Shown piece after piece: positions 23,774-33,362 of a stretch of DNA of 64,000 nucleotides (positions within the stretch are counted from its first letter, which is position 1; the number at the start of each line of letters is the position of its first letter). The stretch is taken from positions 153,973 through 217,972 of the forward strand of contig CAZSAK010000001.1 in the NCBI GenBank assembly GCA_964605155.1, read 5' to 3'. The notes beneath the pieces are model-generated. The model was not told the origin of the DNA. It was given only the letters and a program-made list of their open reading frames with translations, and did no database searches. The DNA is from CAZSAK01 sp964605155 (GTDB taxonomy: Bacteria; Pseudomonadota; Gammaproteobacteria; SZUA-140). The translations under genes and the position numbers were made by a program.

Positions 23774-25855
23774 ATGTGCTTCTTTCGTATCGGGACCGCG
23801 CTTTCCTTATGCGCGGTCCTTATAAGTAGCGTATGCGCTTCTGAAACAGGGGATCAGCAGCAGGATTCGCCAGAATTCTTATTTCCCGGTGTTACCTATG
23901 CATCTATCGCCACCGAGACGGAAAAGCCCACCTCCGAAGCACCGGCCGTTATCAGTGTCATCACTGCAGAAGACCTCCACAATCACGGTATCACCTCGAT
24001 TGAACAGGCACTGGAAGAAGTGCCGGGTGTTTATAGTCCATACCGGTTTTTAACAGGGAATTTCGTGTTCAGAGGTGTTCGCTCACAGATTTCAACTAAT
24101 CCCGAGATTTTGCTGTTGGTAGATGGTATCCCGCATATTGAAGTTTTTGATGGAGTCAACCAGTTATATATCACACGAATCCCTATTGCCAATATACAAC
24201 GCATAGAAATCATTCGCGGACCAGGATCAGCAGTTTATGGCGCCGATGCCTTTGCGGGTGTGATCAATGTTATTACTAAGACATATAAAGATTATCATGG
24301 TGATGAGTTTCGTGGGAGAGCAGGATCCTATGATACACAGGAAGCTGATGCGATATTAAAGGGGAACCTTGATAATATAGGCACATTACTATCGGTACAG
24401 GCAAGAACAACTGATGGACATAGGCCATTGATAACAGCAGATGCCCAAACATTTTTTGATACTCAATTTGGAACTAATTCATCGTTAGCGCCGGATAAGG
24501 CGAATACTTATTTTAAAGAGGTAAACGCCATTCTTGAATTGTTTAGTGAGAACTGGCGAATAAGATTTCAGGCACGATCCCACAAGCTTGGATTAGGTGT
24601 CAGTTTTAATAATGCTTTGTCAGATACAGGTGACGGTTTTGCAGACACCTATACCTTGGATTATTTTTATGATAATTCTGATTTGTTGAAAGAATGGATT
24701 TTTAAAATCAAGATCGGTGCTCTATATACTCGATCAGGGCAGGATAAACCTTTGCTACCACCTGGTGCGGTCAATGGTACATTTCCAGATGGAGTAATTC
24801 AGGAATTTGAGCAAGTATTTCGTCATAATTCAATAGATATCAAGGGATTTTACAAAGGTAGCAGTCAGCATGAATTGATTGTAGGTGCTGGGGCATATTA
24901 TGGGGGTAATGATGATATTCATGAGAAAATTAATTTTAGCATTCTTCCGGGTAATGTAGTTATTCCTATTGGGTCGCTTATGAATGTTGCATCTGATCAA
25001 ACATTTATCCCTGAAAAAACACGCCGTATAAAATATATCAATTTCAATGATGATTGGAATTTGGTGCGTGATACTATTTTAAGTTATGGAGCACGCTACG
25101 ATGATTATAGTGATATTGGAGGAACTTTTAATCCACGTATAGCACTAATCTGGTTAACAACACAGGAATTAACAACAAAATTAATTGCTAATCGCGCATT
25201 TCGTGCCCCAACGTTTGTCGAATTATACTCACGCAATAATTCCTTTCAACAAGGAAATCCTGATCTTGATCCATCTATAATTGAAACATTAGAAATCGCC
25301 TTAGAAAAGCGTATGTTTAATAATGGCGCCTTGAATCTCAGTATCAGTCATCACAGAATTACGGATTTTATCGAGACTATTCAAACTGCGAGTGGTCAAC
25401 TAGTCTCGATGAATAGCAGTAGCGATATCACGGGAAATGCCTTTGAACTTGAAGCAATTTTGCCATTAGCTAAAGATATAACTCTAAAAAGTTCTTATTC
25501 ATATCAACGAAATATGCGTGATGGGCGGGAGATCTATAATGCTGCGTCACATCATAAGGTCTATGCTGGTCTTGATTGGCAATTCAAGAACAACTGGAGT
25601 CTCTATACTAATGTTTTGTTCGTCCGTGATTTTACGCGTGATATAAATGATCCACGGGATGATCTGGGTAGTAGCACTTTTGTTGGTACTGTCCTGCAAT
25701 ATTCTTCCCCTACAAATAGATGGGATTCGTATCTGTCAATCCGAAATATATTTGATGAGGTGGCAGTGTCTCCCAGTGACGATTACAGGTTCCTTCCCAA
25801 CGATTATCCCTTGCCAGGCACGCATTTCATCTTCGAAGTGCGGTATCGGATGTAA
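23774..25855 (+). CDS. TonB-dependent outer-membrane receptor
   Basis: 693 residues: signal peptide, plug domain (about residues 50-175: VISVITAEDL, SIEQALEEVPGV, LLLVDGIP, IQRIEIIRGPGSAVYGADAFAGVINVITK-type ending) and a 22-strand-type barrel ending FEVRYRM. Imports a ligand such as a metal chelate or cobalamin using TonB energy; ligand unknown. GGAGGG precedes ATG 23774. Markedly AT-richer than flanking genes. Co-oriented with a periplasmic binding protein and a hybrid kinase, it may feed a sensing pathway rather than only nutrition. Confidence 0.93.
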   Translation: MCFFRIGTALSLCAVLISSVCASETGDQQQDSPEFLFPGVTYASIATETEKPTSEAPAVISVITAEDLHNHGITSIEQALEEVPGVYSPYRFLTGNFVFRGVRSQISTNPEILLLVDGIPHIEVFDGVNQLYITRIPIANIQRIEIIRGPGSAVYGADAFAGVINVITKTYKDYHGDEFRGRAGSYDTQEADAILKGNLDNIGTLLSVQARTTDGHRPLITADAQTFFDTQFGTNSSLAPDKANTYFKEVNAILELFSENWRIRFQARSHKLGLGVSFNNALSDTGDGFADTYTLDYFYDNSDLLKEWIFKIKIGALYTRSGQDKPLLPPGAVNGTFPDGVIQEFEQVFRHNSIDIKGFYKGSSQHELIVGAGAYYGGNDDIHEKINFSILPGNVVIPIGSLMNVASDQTFIPEKTRRIKYINFNDDWNLVRDTILSYGARYDDYSDIGGTFNPRIALIWLTTQELTTKLIANRAFRAPTFVELYSRNNSFQQGNPDLDPSIIETLEIALEKRMFNNGALNLSISHHRITDFIETIQTASGQLVSMNSSSDITGNAFELEAILPLAKDITLKSSYSYQRNMRDGREIYNAASHHKVYAGLDWQFKNNWSLYTNVLFVRDFTRDINDPRDDLGSSTFVGTVLQYSSPTNRWDSYLSIRNIFDEVAVSPSDDYRFLPNDYPLPGTHFIFEVRYRM

Positions 25856-26103
25856 CCAGAACTGTTGTAAGTATAATAAAAATAGCTTGGCACACAGTAT
25901 ACACAGTGGAACGACAGTATCTCTTTAATTGTTCATCCCTGAAGAGAATTATTTTTTCTCGATTCTTGTATAGCAATTCTTACATAAGAAAATTAATCCC
26001 TGATTCTTTGTTGCTGCTGATCTGTAATAACGTCAAGGGTCGTTTCACTGTTTGGGAAGAAACAATCCTGATAAAGGTCACGTCATTCAGTAGGCATCTA
26101 GGG

Positions 26104-27036
26104 TTGATCAGGAATGTAGTTATATCATTTCTATTAATGATATTGTTTGTCAATCCTGTCATAGCCGGGAACCCGGTTACCGTAATATATCCTGTTTATC
26201 ATACTGATACCGATCGGATCATAGTTGAAATACGTGGAGGTATTCGTAGTCAACAAGCAAGTAATATAAACGAAATAGCCTATGATCCACTGCAGGGCAC
26301 CAAAGAATTGCGAGATAAGATCGCGATACTGTCCGATAAGGATATTGTAATTACATTGACCAATGAGATGGAAAGAGTTGTTCGCGCATCAGGATTCAGT
26401 GGCCAGTTGATAGATGGTGTCTCTGTTGACCTCACAAAAAAGGATTCTACTGTCAATATCGGTATCCAGCCATCGCCATATACATATGTTGAAATATTAA
26501 AAAAGCTGAGTCCTCAAGTAAAAAGACTGATTTATTTTTCTCCCTTATCCGGTGATACCTTAATCAAGGGAGGCTCGTTCCAGGTGTCTGGTAACAATCA
26601 TATTGATATACATCATATATCTGTAGATGGCATTAATGCTGCAATGCATGAGGTCAATGATATCCTTTCCCACGCCGATCCTACAACAACAGCTCTCTGG
26701 TTGCCAAGCCGGGTGTTATCCATGTCCAACAACACTGTGCTCAGATACGTGTTGCAAGAGGCATGGAAGAGATCTTTTATTGTTTTTACAGATTCCCTCG
26801 ATGCAGTGTTACGGGGATTATTGTTTACCCTGATCCCAGACTACCATGCCTATGGCGAGTACCTTGGGCAGAAGGCAACGGATATCGCATCAGGTGAAAA
26901 ATATCCTGTATCGGACTCGATAAGATACTTTAATGATGTTTACCTGATGCTCAATCAGAGATTCGCGATCCATCTGGGAGTTAATGCCAATCGTTCGGTA
27001 TTCGATAAATACAGGATTGTGGTGCCGGCAAAATGA
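26104..27036 (+). CDS. Periplasmic ABC-type substrate-binding-like protein
   Basis: About 311 residues from a TTG at 26104: signal segment (VVISFLLMILFVNPVIAG), then a two-lobed binding-protein-like sequence (VTVIYPVYHTDTDRI, a DIVITLTNEM stretch, TTALWLPSRVLS, LIPDYHAYGEYLGQKATDIA) resembling the ABC_sub_bind group often encoded next to sensor kinases. The frame is open from GTG 25906, which would add an implausible 66-residue extension before the signal. No ABC permease or ATPase is nearby. Its stop overlaps the kinase start (ATGA), so it is probably a ligand-sensing partner of that kinase. Confidence 0.7.
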   Translation: MIRNVVISFLLMILFVNPVIAGNPVTVIYPVYHTDTDRIIVEIRGGIRSQQASNINEIAYDPLQGTKELRDKIAILSDKDIVITLTNEMERVVRASGFSGQLIDGVSVDLTKKDSTVNIGIQPSPYTYVEILKKLSPQVKRLIYFSPLSGDTLIKGGSFQVSGNNHIDIHHISVDGINAAMHEVNDILSHADPTTTALWLPSRVLSMSNNTVLRYVLQEAWKRSFIVFTDSLDAVLRGLLFTLIPDYHAYGEYLGQKATDIASGEKYPVSDSIRYFNDVYLMLNQRFAIHLGVNANRSVFDKYRIVVPAK

Positions 27037-28970
27037 TAAATAATCAGAAAGCCGTTAACTCGATCTGGCAATATTTTACATCATCACATGGCGTGATACT
27101 ACTGACCTACACGTTGGGTTTTGCCGTACTTGCCCTGCTTACTGCAATAATCATCTCCTATATAAGCACAAAGGAGGCGGAGAGTGTTTTTATTGATGAA
27201 GGTAGGGGCTTTGTTAAGCTTGCGGCACAGTCCGCTGTTGTTCCGCTTCTCACAGGGTCTGCTGAAAACAGTAATGACTTTCTCAATCCGCTGCTTTCTT
27301 ATCAGAACGTTTCCCATATTAGTATTTATGATAGAGAAAATAATGCGTTTTTTACCGGGGGCAAGATACCGGCATGGACACCAGAGCGTGATATCTTAAA
27401 ACATATCAAGCATGCACGGTTAATTCACGAAGATAATGACCACTGGTATTTTGCGGCGCCAGTTGTGACTGAAGGAAAGGATAGATCGTGGATAGGTTAT
27501 GTATTTATGGATATAACGAAACAAACTGTCAATACGCTTGGCAGTAATATACTTACATACACGATCTGGATCTGCGGGATAGCGGCTTTAATTCTATGGT
27601 TAATGCTCTATCTCGTCCTTAGACGTGTTACCTTACCGATCAGGAAGATCGCTGGATTGATGGATCTGTCCAGGGGGGTCAAACAGCATTACCCTGTTCC
27701 AAAACACATACCTTCCGATGTCAAGACAATCTACAGTTCATTCAATAATATGCTTGACCAGATTAAATCACGGGACAAGGCACTCAAGGAGCATGTCAGT
27801 AATATGGAACATATTGTTGAGGTAAAAACACGTGACCTCACCGAGAAGAATATACAGTTGGAAGATGCACATAACAAGGCGGTTGCAGCCGGTCATGCAA
27901 AAGACCTGTTTGTTGCAAACGTCAGTCATGAGCTACGCACCCCGATTCAGGCAATCCTGGGTAATTGCGAACTGTTGGGAGATAAGTACCAGGACAAGGA
28001 ACTGGCCAAGATCGTGGTATCTGCCAATCAACTGCTGAATCTCGTTAATAATATCCTTGATCTGTCCAAGATCGAAAATGACAAGCTGCACGTCAGACCA
28101 AGAACCTTGCTGGTGCGGGACATCATGACCCAGATAGCGGAAGCTATCGCGCCGGTCATCGAGGTCAACAATAACTCATTTGAAATTGATATTGACGAAA
28201 ATGTATATGAAGTAACAACTGACCCTGAGATGATCGCGCAAATCATCAACAATCTTCTTAGCAATGCAGGCCGTTATACAAATAATGGCCATGTAACCTT
28301 CAGGGTTTCAAAAAAATGCAAGCATAATATTGACTTCATATATTTCGAGGTCATTGATAACGGGATCGGAATTGCAAAAGACAAACTCGGCAGGATTTTT
28401 CAGCCCTTTGAACAGGTGGACATGAGCAAAACACGTCTGTATGGCGGTACGGGACTGGGGCTTGCGATCTCGAAACGTCTGGCAAAGCTGTTGGGTGGAG
28501 AGATTACCGTACAAAGCGAACCCGAGAAAGGCTCAACCTTTAGTCTTTGTATACCCGAAGGTGAGCCAATGAATGAAACATTCAAGGCGCATGATCAGCG
28601 AACAATCGAGCATGTGACTTATAAAATATTGCTGGCCGAGGATCATCCATTTATCAGTGATGCGGTGAAGCAATTACTGGAGGGAGATGGGCATGAGGTA
28701 AAAGTAGCAATAAACGGGACTCAGGCGCTTGAGTTACTGCAAAATGATTCCTTTGAGATAGCATTAATCGATGTACATATGCCGGAACTCGATGGAATCG
28801 AGGTGATCAGAAAATTTCAGGCATCTAGACCAGATGCCGAAATAAAGCTATTCCTGCTCACAGCGGATGTGACCGAAGCCCTGCGCCAGCAGGCCGAACA
28901 GCTGGGTATAAAGATCATCCAGAAACCTTTCAGCCGTGCACAGCTTGCCGCACAGTTGATTGATAACTGA
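27033..28970 (+). CDS. Hybrid histidine kinase with receiver domain
   Basis: 645 residues: membrane segment about 20-43, periplasmic sensor about 45-170, second membrane segment about 175-197, HAMP-like linker and coiled coil, HisKA with SHELRTP (phospho-His about residue 299), HATPase with NNLLSNAGRY, DNGIGI and GGTGLGL boxes, then a C-terminal receiver with ALIDVHMPELDG (Asp about 580) and a Lys in QKPFS. No HPt domain is attached; the separate HPt protein at 23166 fits this role. Coupled to the binding protein by a 4-base overlap. Confidence 0.93.
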   Translation: MINNQKAVNSIWQYFTSSHGVILLTYTLGFAVLALLTAIIISYISTKEAESVFIDEGRGFVKLAAQSAVVPLLTGSAENSNDFLNPLLSYQNVSHISIYDRENNAFFTGGKIPAWTPERDILKHIKHARLIHEDNDHWYFAAPVVTEGKDRSWIGYVFMDITKQTVNTLGSNILTYTIWICGIAALILWLMLYLVLRRVTLPIRKIAGLMDLSRGVKQHYPVPKHIPSDVKTIYSSFNNMLDQIKSRDKALKEHVSNMEHIVEVKTRDLTEKNIQLEDAHNKAVAAGHAKDLFVANVSHELRTPIQAILGNCELLGDKYQDKELAKIVVSANQLLNLVNNILDLSKIENDKLHVRPRTLLVRDIMTQIAEAIAPVIEVNNNSFEIDIDENVYEVTTDPEMIAQIINNLLSNAGRYTNNGHVTFRVSKKCKHNIDFIYFEVIDNGIGIAKDKLGRIFQPFEQVDMSKTRLYGGTGLGLAISKRLAKLLGGEITVQSEPEKGSTFSLCIPEGEPMNETFKAHDQRTIEHVTYKILLAEDHPFISDAVKQLLEGDGHEVKVAINGTQALELLQNDSFEIALIDVHMPELDGIEVIRKFQASRPDAEIKLFLLTADVTEALRQQAEQLGIKIIQKPFSRAQLAAQLIDN

Positions 28971-28990
28971 TCCAGTTATTTGATTGTGAA

Positions 28991-29986
28991 TCATGGTGTG
29001 AAATTGAAATCGCCGCGTATCAGAATAACCGTGATCAGAACAGCAAGGGTGATCACCCAGATAACGATATAGGTCGCGATGGACTGGCGGGCCTTTCTTT
29101 TTTCTAACCAGGTGCGTGGCCTGACGCCCTTGGCGAGCAAGACCAGTTTGGCGGACAGGTTGACGCAAACGATATTCACGGCCAGCAGCAGGCCCGAGCC
29201 GCCCATCAGATTGAAATGACCCTGACCGAGCATCAGGCCCATCGTCGCCGCAGGGGGTAACAATGCGACCGCGACCATCACACCGACCAGCACACTGGGC
29301 AAGCCCGTGGTGAGTGACAACACCGCCGCGGCACCTGACGCCAGTGCCAGTACCACACCATCGAGACCGACGTCGGTGCGTGCCATGAGTTCATGGCTGG
29401 TAAAATCACCGGGCCAGAAATAGCCGATCGTAGCGGTGACGGCAATCGCAAATACCAGTCCCGCCAGATTGGATTGCAGGGATTTCCACATCAGTTCGGT
29501 ATCACCCAGCGCCGTGGCCAGTGCTAGGGCGATGTTGGGTCCCAACAGCGGTGCGATGACCATGGCCCCGATGATGACGGCGACATTGTCTTCAATGAGA
29601 CCAATGGCTGCGACGATGGTGGAAAGGAACACCAGTAACAGAAAATTACCGTCCAGGCGGCTGTCCTTCTCGATACTGTTATACAGTTCTTCGCGTGTTG
29701 TGGTGGGGGTTTTCTTTTCGGGTGATTCCTCTTTTTCCTCCTGCTTACGCGGCAGGGTCACCTCCAGCGGGATGACATTGATCCGGGTCTTGTCGCTAGC
29801 ACCCAGGGCGCTCTGCAGGGCGTCGAGCACGTCCTGGCGCTTTTCCGGAGACACGATCATGCGAATGATCTGGCGGCCGTCCTCACTCGGGGGGCTGGTC
29901 CAGACATCCTCGCAGTCGTGTTGTTCGGCGATGCCGGAGACGGTATCGACGTAACCGCTGTCGGCGATGACTTCGATGATCTTCAC
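28991..29986 (-). CDS. DUF389 family membrane protein
   Basis: 331 residues: a soluble alpha/beta N-terminal domain (about 1-75), a charged linker, then about six membrane segments with the family phrases VIIGAMVIAPLLGPNIALAL and LPSVLVGVMVAVALLPPAA. It matches the TIGR00341/DUF389 hydrophobic protein family, whose function is unknown. The start overlaps the stop of the BatD-like gene by 4 bases, so it is the last gene of the MoxR-Bat operon. It converges on the hybrid kinase gene with a 20-base gap. Confidence 0.88.
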   Translation of the reverse strand: MKIIEVIADSGYVDTVSGIAEQHDCEDVWTSPPSEDGRQIIRMIVSPEKRQDVLDALQSALGASDKTRINVIPLEVTLPRKQEEKEESPEKKTPTTTREELYNSIEKDSRLDGNFLLLVFLSTIVAAIGLIEDNVAVIIGAMVIAPLLGPNIALALATALGDTELMWKSLQSNLAGLVFAIAVTATIGYFWPGDFTSHELMARTDVGLDGVVLALASGAAAVLSLTTGLPSVLVGVMVAVALLPPAATMGLMLGQGHFNLMGGSGLLLAVNIVCVNLSAKLVLLAKGVRPRTWLEKRKARQSIATYIVIWVITLAVLITVILIRGDFNFTP

Positions 29987-31620
29987 CGCTTCTCCTCGAT
30001 AAAGCCAAGGCTGGGCGTAAAGGCACGCGGTGACCAGGGATCTTGCATCGGTGTTTCCGTCGATGCCGCATGGATCTTTTTCACTGCATTCCTGATGAGA
30101 GCTTGTAACTCATCGTCGTTGTCCGGTTTGTTACGGCTATAGAGTAATGTCTGTACGGCCCGAACGGCACGACGGACATCGTCATCCTGTCCGTGGCGTC
30201 CTTCCCACTGATTGAGCCCCTCTTCCAGCGTGCGTGATCCGAATGCATCGAGCAATGACGTCTTCAGGGGATGTTGATCCGTATGGACAGTTCGTGACGT
30301 GTGTTTCGTCGGTGAGGCATCGCTCTTGCGTTTTTGTGTATGCCACCACAAGCCGAGGGTAACCAACCAGAGGGTGACGGCAGTCATGCTGATTACCTGC
30401 CATATCGTGATGGCTGGATGTGCCTCGGGCTCTTCAGGGACCGACCGTGCCGAGACCGGCAGACCAGGGATCGTTGTCGCATTATCTGTCGTGCGTGGCG
30501 CCGGTTTCACGGAGAATGCCCGGCTCTCCAGTGTCGCGATGTCCATCGTACCCCGATCCGGATCGAAGTAGGGGATGCGGATTGCCGGCAAGCTGAAGTC
30601 ACCCGCCGACAGGGGAATGATATAGTTTCGATAGGTTGCGACACCCATGACCGGTGCGGATGACTGATCGATGGTGCGCTGTGTCGCATCACTATACATT
30701 TTAATTGTGTCCGGCATGTCCAATGCAGGCAGCTCTTCGGGAAATGCTGCAGGACTCACCGGGGCACGGATCGTGATGGTCCAGGGCGTTGCGTGATTGA
30801 CCTGAAGGGGTTCGCTGAATGATGTTTGATTGAGTATCGGCCTGCCGACCATGGCAAGTGGCGGTATGTCATCCGGCAGTGCCCTGACCTTGATATGCTG
30901 TTTCTCGAACGGCAGGCGGATCCTGCGGCCGTCACCGGTCTCGATCCATATATCGGGCAGATAGAGTGTGTAGTCGCGGCTTAACAACGGGGTGATGGCC
31001 CATGCCGTGCGTACGACGTTATAGGTGACGCCGCCAACCCGTTCCTCGCGTTGTGTCTGCTCCAGCTTGTGCAGTTCCAGTTGCAGTGGCTCGGTATCGA
31101 TATTGCCGCCGAGTTTTGCGGACTTGAGTTCGATGCGATGATACAGGTCGAGATAGGCAATGATCTGTTCACGTTGCCATGCGCTGTCGTTGGTGACACC
31201 GCTGCGGGCAAAGATCTCTGGGTTTGTTTCGGCACTGCCCTTGTGTACCCGTAAATGTATTGGTTCCGACGACACCCCGTCGACGGTGAATGCAGGGATG
31301 ATGAACTCGCCGGCCCGCTTGGGAAACAGCTCGACCGTGATTTCCGAGGTCGATCGGCCGTGGTTGCGCGAGATATTGAAACGATGTTCTTCGCGCGGCA
31401 CGCCCAGCTCAAAATCGTCTGTCAGCAAGGTCAGGTCGACATTGGGTGAAATCCCCTGGGCGCGCAGGCGCGTATCGCTGTTGACCAGGGACAATGTCAC
31501 CACCACATATTCGTCATGCATGACCTCTTTCCTGTCCACCATCGCGGTCAAGGTTGCCGCCACCGACCAGGAACTGCTCAGCAGGCAGGCGATGAGCAGC
31601 AAGCTGCGACGGCCTACCAT
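29983..31620 (-). CDS. BatD-like membrane protein
   Basis: 545 residues: signal peptide, several Ig-like beta domains (for example RAGEFIIPAFTVDG, a VRTAWAITPL stretch, AGDFSLPAIRIPYFDP), a late membrane segment (WQVISMTAVTLWLVTLGLWW) and a cytoplasmic tail. This is the BatD/oxygen-tolerance architecture. It is thought to work with VWA proteins and the MoxR ATPase in envelope-related protein assembly or stress resistance. It overlaps the upstream gene by 7 bases and the downstream gene by 4. Confidence 0.88.
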   Translation of the reverse strand: MVGRRSLLLIACLLSSSWSVAATLTAMVDRKEVMHDEYVVVTLSLVNSDTRLRAQGISPNVDLTLLTDDFELGVPREEHRFNISRNHGRSTSEITVELFPKRAGEFIIPAFTVDGVSSEPIHLRVHKGSAETNPEIFARSGVTNDSAWQREQIIAYLDLYHRIELKSAKLGGNIDTEPLQLELHKLEQTQREERVGGVTYNVVRTAWAITPLLSRDYTLYLPDIWIETGDGRRIRLPFEKQHIKVRALPDDIPPLAMVGRPILNQTSFSEPLQVNHATPWTITIRAPVSPAAFPEELPALDMPDTIKMYSDATQRTIDQSSAPVMGVATYRNYIIPLSAGDFSLPAIRIPYFDPDRGTMDIATLESRAFSVKPAPRTTDNATTIPGLPVSARSVPEEPEAHPAITIWQVISMTAVTLWLVTLGLWWHTQKRKSDASPTKHTSRTVHTDQHPLKTSLLDAFGSRTLEEGLNQWEGRHGQDDDVRRAVRAVQTLLYSRNKPDNDDELQALIRNAVKKIHAASTETPMQDPWSPRAFTPSLGFIEEKR

Positions 31621-33362
31621 GGCCTTTCCTCATCGATCGCTGGGTGTTCGGCATCTTCTGCTACAATGCGTGCGCGCAACAAGGTCTGCGGCGTGTCATC
31701 CATCGTACGCAGTTGCCACAGTGCCGATCCCATTTCCCCACCGGCTTGTGTCTCATCCAGATTCCATTGTGCAATAGTTTGATCAATCATTGACTGTTGC
31801 GCTTTCGTGGTTGCGCGTGGATTTGTTACTCGGCGGTTTTCCCGACCGGCTTGCTGCTGTTCAGCGTTTGCAGCAGCAGTATCGGATAGCCCGGCATTTG
31901 GATCGCTGAGCGTATCCCGCGCATCGGGCGTAACCTTCGGGCGTTCGATATCTTTGAGGCCGGTTTCATCCTTGAGCTTGTTGACCAGCGTCAGGTTCAG
32001 GGCTGCATGCGGGTAATTCTTTTGCCATCGCAGTGCCTCCTCATAGGCCGCGCTTGCCTTGTCATACTCACCCATACGCGTCAGGGTGTTCCCCTTGTTA
32101 TAGGACGACCTGGCATGTTCACTATCCGTGCCGGCGAGTTGAGTGGCGCGCGCAAATGCATCAAGCGCCTGTTGCCAGTCGCCCAGCCGATAGGCCGCCG
32201 CACCCTGGCCCATGTAGCCGTTGAATGTACTGATCTGTTCGTAGGCAACCGCCGCCTTGTCATAGTATCCATTGAGCAAGGCCTCGTAAGCCTGCTGCTC
32301 TTTCCAGGAGGCGGCCTGAACATCCTTGCCGAAGATAAACGGTGCCAGCAATATCACGGCGATCGCATCCATACGGCGGCTCCCGGACCAGATAAACAGG
32401 ATGATACTCAGTCCCAGCAGCCAGGGATAAAGCGGGTAACCCCGTTGCGCCGTGGACGCCTGGTAAACGTTGTCGCGTTCGAGCTGGTCCATCGCTGCAA
32501 ACAGGCGTTGCCAGTCTGCATCGTCATCCGCAATGTCGGAGTACGCGCCGCCGCTGATATTGGCAAGCGATATCAGGGCAGCCTGCTGCAGTCGCGAGAT
32601 GACCAGCTCGTCGTTATAGCGCAGCAGTTTGCCGAGATCGTCTTCGACAGGGGCGCCTGCCTGTGTTCCCACACCGAGGATGTAAAGTGGTATCGAATCT
32701 TTTTTCAGACGACGTGCAGCGGCCAGGACACCGGCCTTTTCATCCGATCCACCGTCGCTGACCAATACGATCGCCCGGCTTCCCGGCCGGCTTTCAGCGA
32801 GCGACTGTCGTGCGAGTTCCAGTGCCTGGGTCATATTCGAGCCGCGTTTCCTGGTCAGGGTCACATCCAGTGCCTCGACGAACTGCAGCAAGGCATCACG
32901 ATCATGGGTCAGTGGCAGGACCTCGTAGGCGTTGGCTGAAAACGCAATCAGTGCAGTACGGTCTGCCTTGAGCCTGGCGATGAAATCGTGTATCTCGAGT
33001 TTGGCCCGTTCAAGCCTGTTCGGGAAGACATCGCGCGCTTTCATGGATGGCGAGATATCGACCACCACGGCGATATCCAGACTGCGTTGCGGCTGCGTTG
33101 CGGATTGCTGCTGCTTTAGATACGGTCCGCTCATGGCAAGGGTGGCAAGTAACCAGGCGCAGATCAGTAACCAGGGAATGGACGAGCCTGATTGCGCAGG
33201 TCGGGTGATCAACCAGCGCCACAAGTGCGGATCTGCAAAGGCCTTCAAACGTGCCGGCAGTCGCTGACGTGACCTATGCCAGGCAAGGGCGATTAACGGC
33301 GCCAATGCCAGCAGCAGCCATAACGGTTCGCGCAATGAAAGCTGTGCCAGTCCTTCTATCAT
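31614..33362 (-). CDS. BatB/BatC-type fusion: VWA plus TPR
   Basis: 582 residues: membrane segments near the N-terminus, a von Willebrand A domain with the metal site DISPS (in VVVDISPSMKARD) and the later LVSDGG, a membrane segment near 310-325, a further one near 335-350, then TPR repeats (YMGQGAAAYRLGDWQQAL, SYNKGNTLTRMGEYDKAS) and a Gln/Ala/Arg-rich tail. This joins in one chain what some bacteria encode as BatB and BatC. MIDAS Ser spacing (DxSxS) looks intact. It overlaps both neighbours by a few bases. Confidence 0.9.
   Translation of the reverse strand: MIEGLAQLSLREPLWLLLALAPLIALAWHRSRQRLPARLKAFADPHLWRWLITRPAQSGSSIPWLLICAWLLATLAMSGPYLKQQQSATQPQRSLDIAVVVDISPSMKARDVFPNRLERAKLEIHDFIARLKADRTALIAFSANAYEVLPLTHDRDALLQFVEALDVTLTRKRGSNMTQALELARQSLAESRPGSRAIVLVSDGGSDEKAGVLAAARRLKKDSIPLYILGVGTQAGAPVEDDLGKLLRYNDELVISRLQQAALISLANISGGAYSDIADDDADWQRLFAAMDQLERDNVYQASTAQRGYPLYPWLLGLSIILFIWSGSRRMDAIAVILLAPFIFGKDVQAASWKEQQAYEALLNGYYDKAAVAYEQISTFNGYMGQGAAAYRLGDWQQALDAFARATQLAGTDSEHARSSYNKGNTLTRMGEYDKASAAYEEALRWQKNYPHAALNLTLVNKLKDETGLKDIERPKVTPDARDTLSDPNAGLSDTAAANAEQQQAGRENRRVTNPRATTKAQQSMIDQTIAQWNLDETQAGGEMGSALWQLRTMDDTPQTLLRARIVAEDAEHPAIDEERPW

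Noticed and set aside
32007..32939. 310-codon plus-strand ORF opposite the BatB/C gene
   Set aside because: It is antisense to a clear VWA-TPR gene and has no motif.
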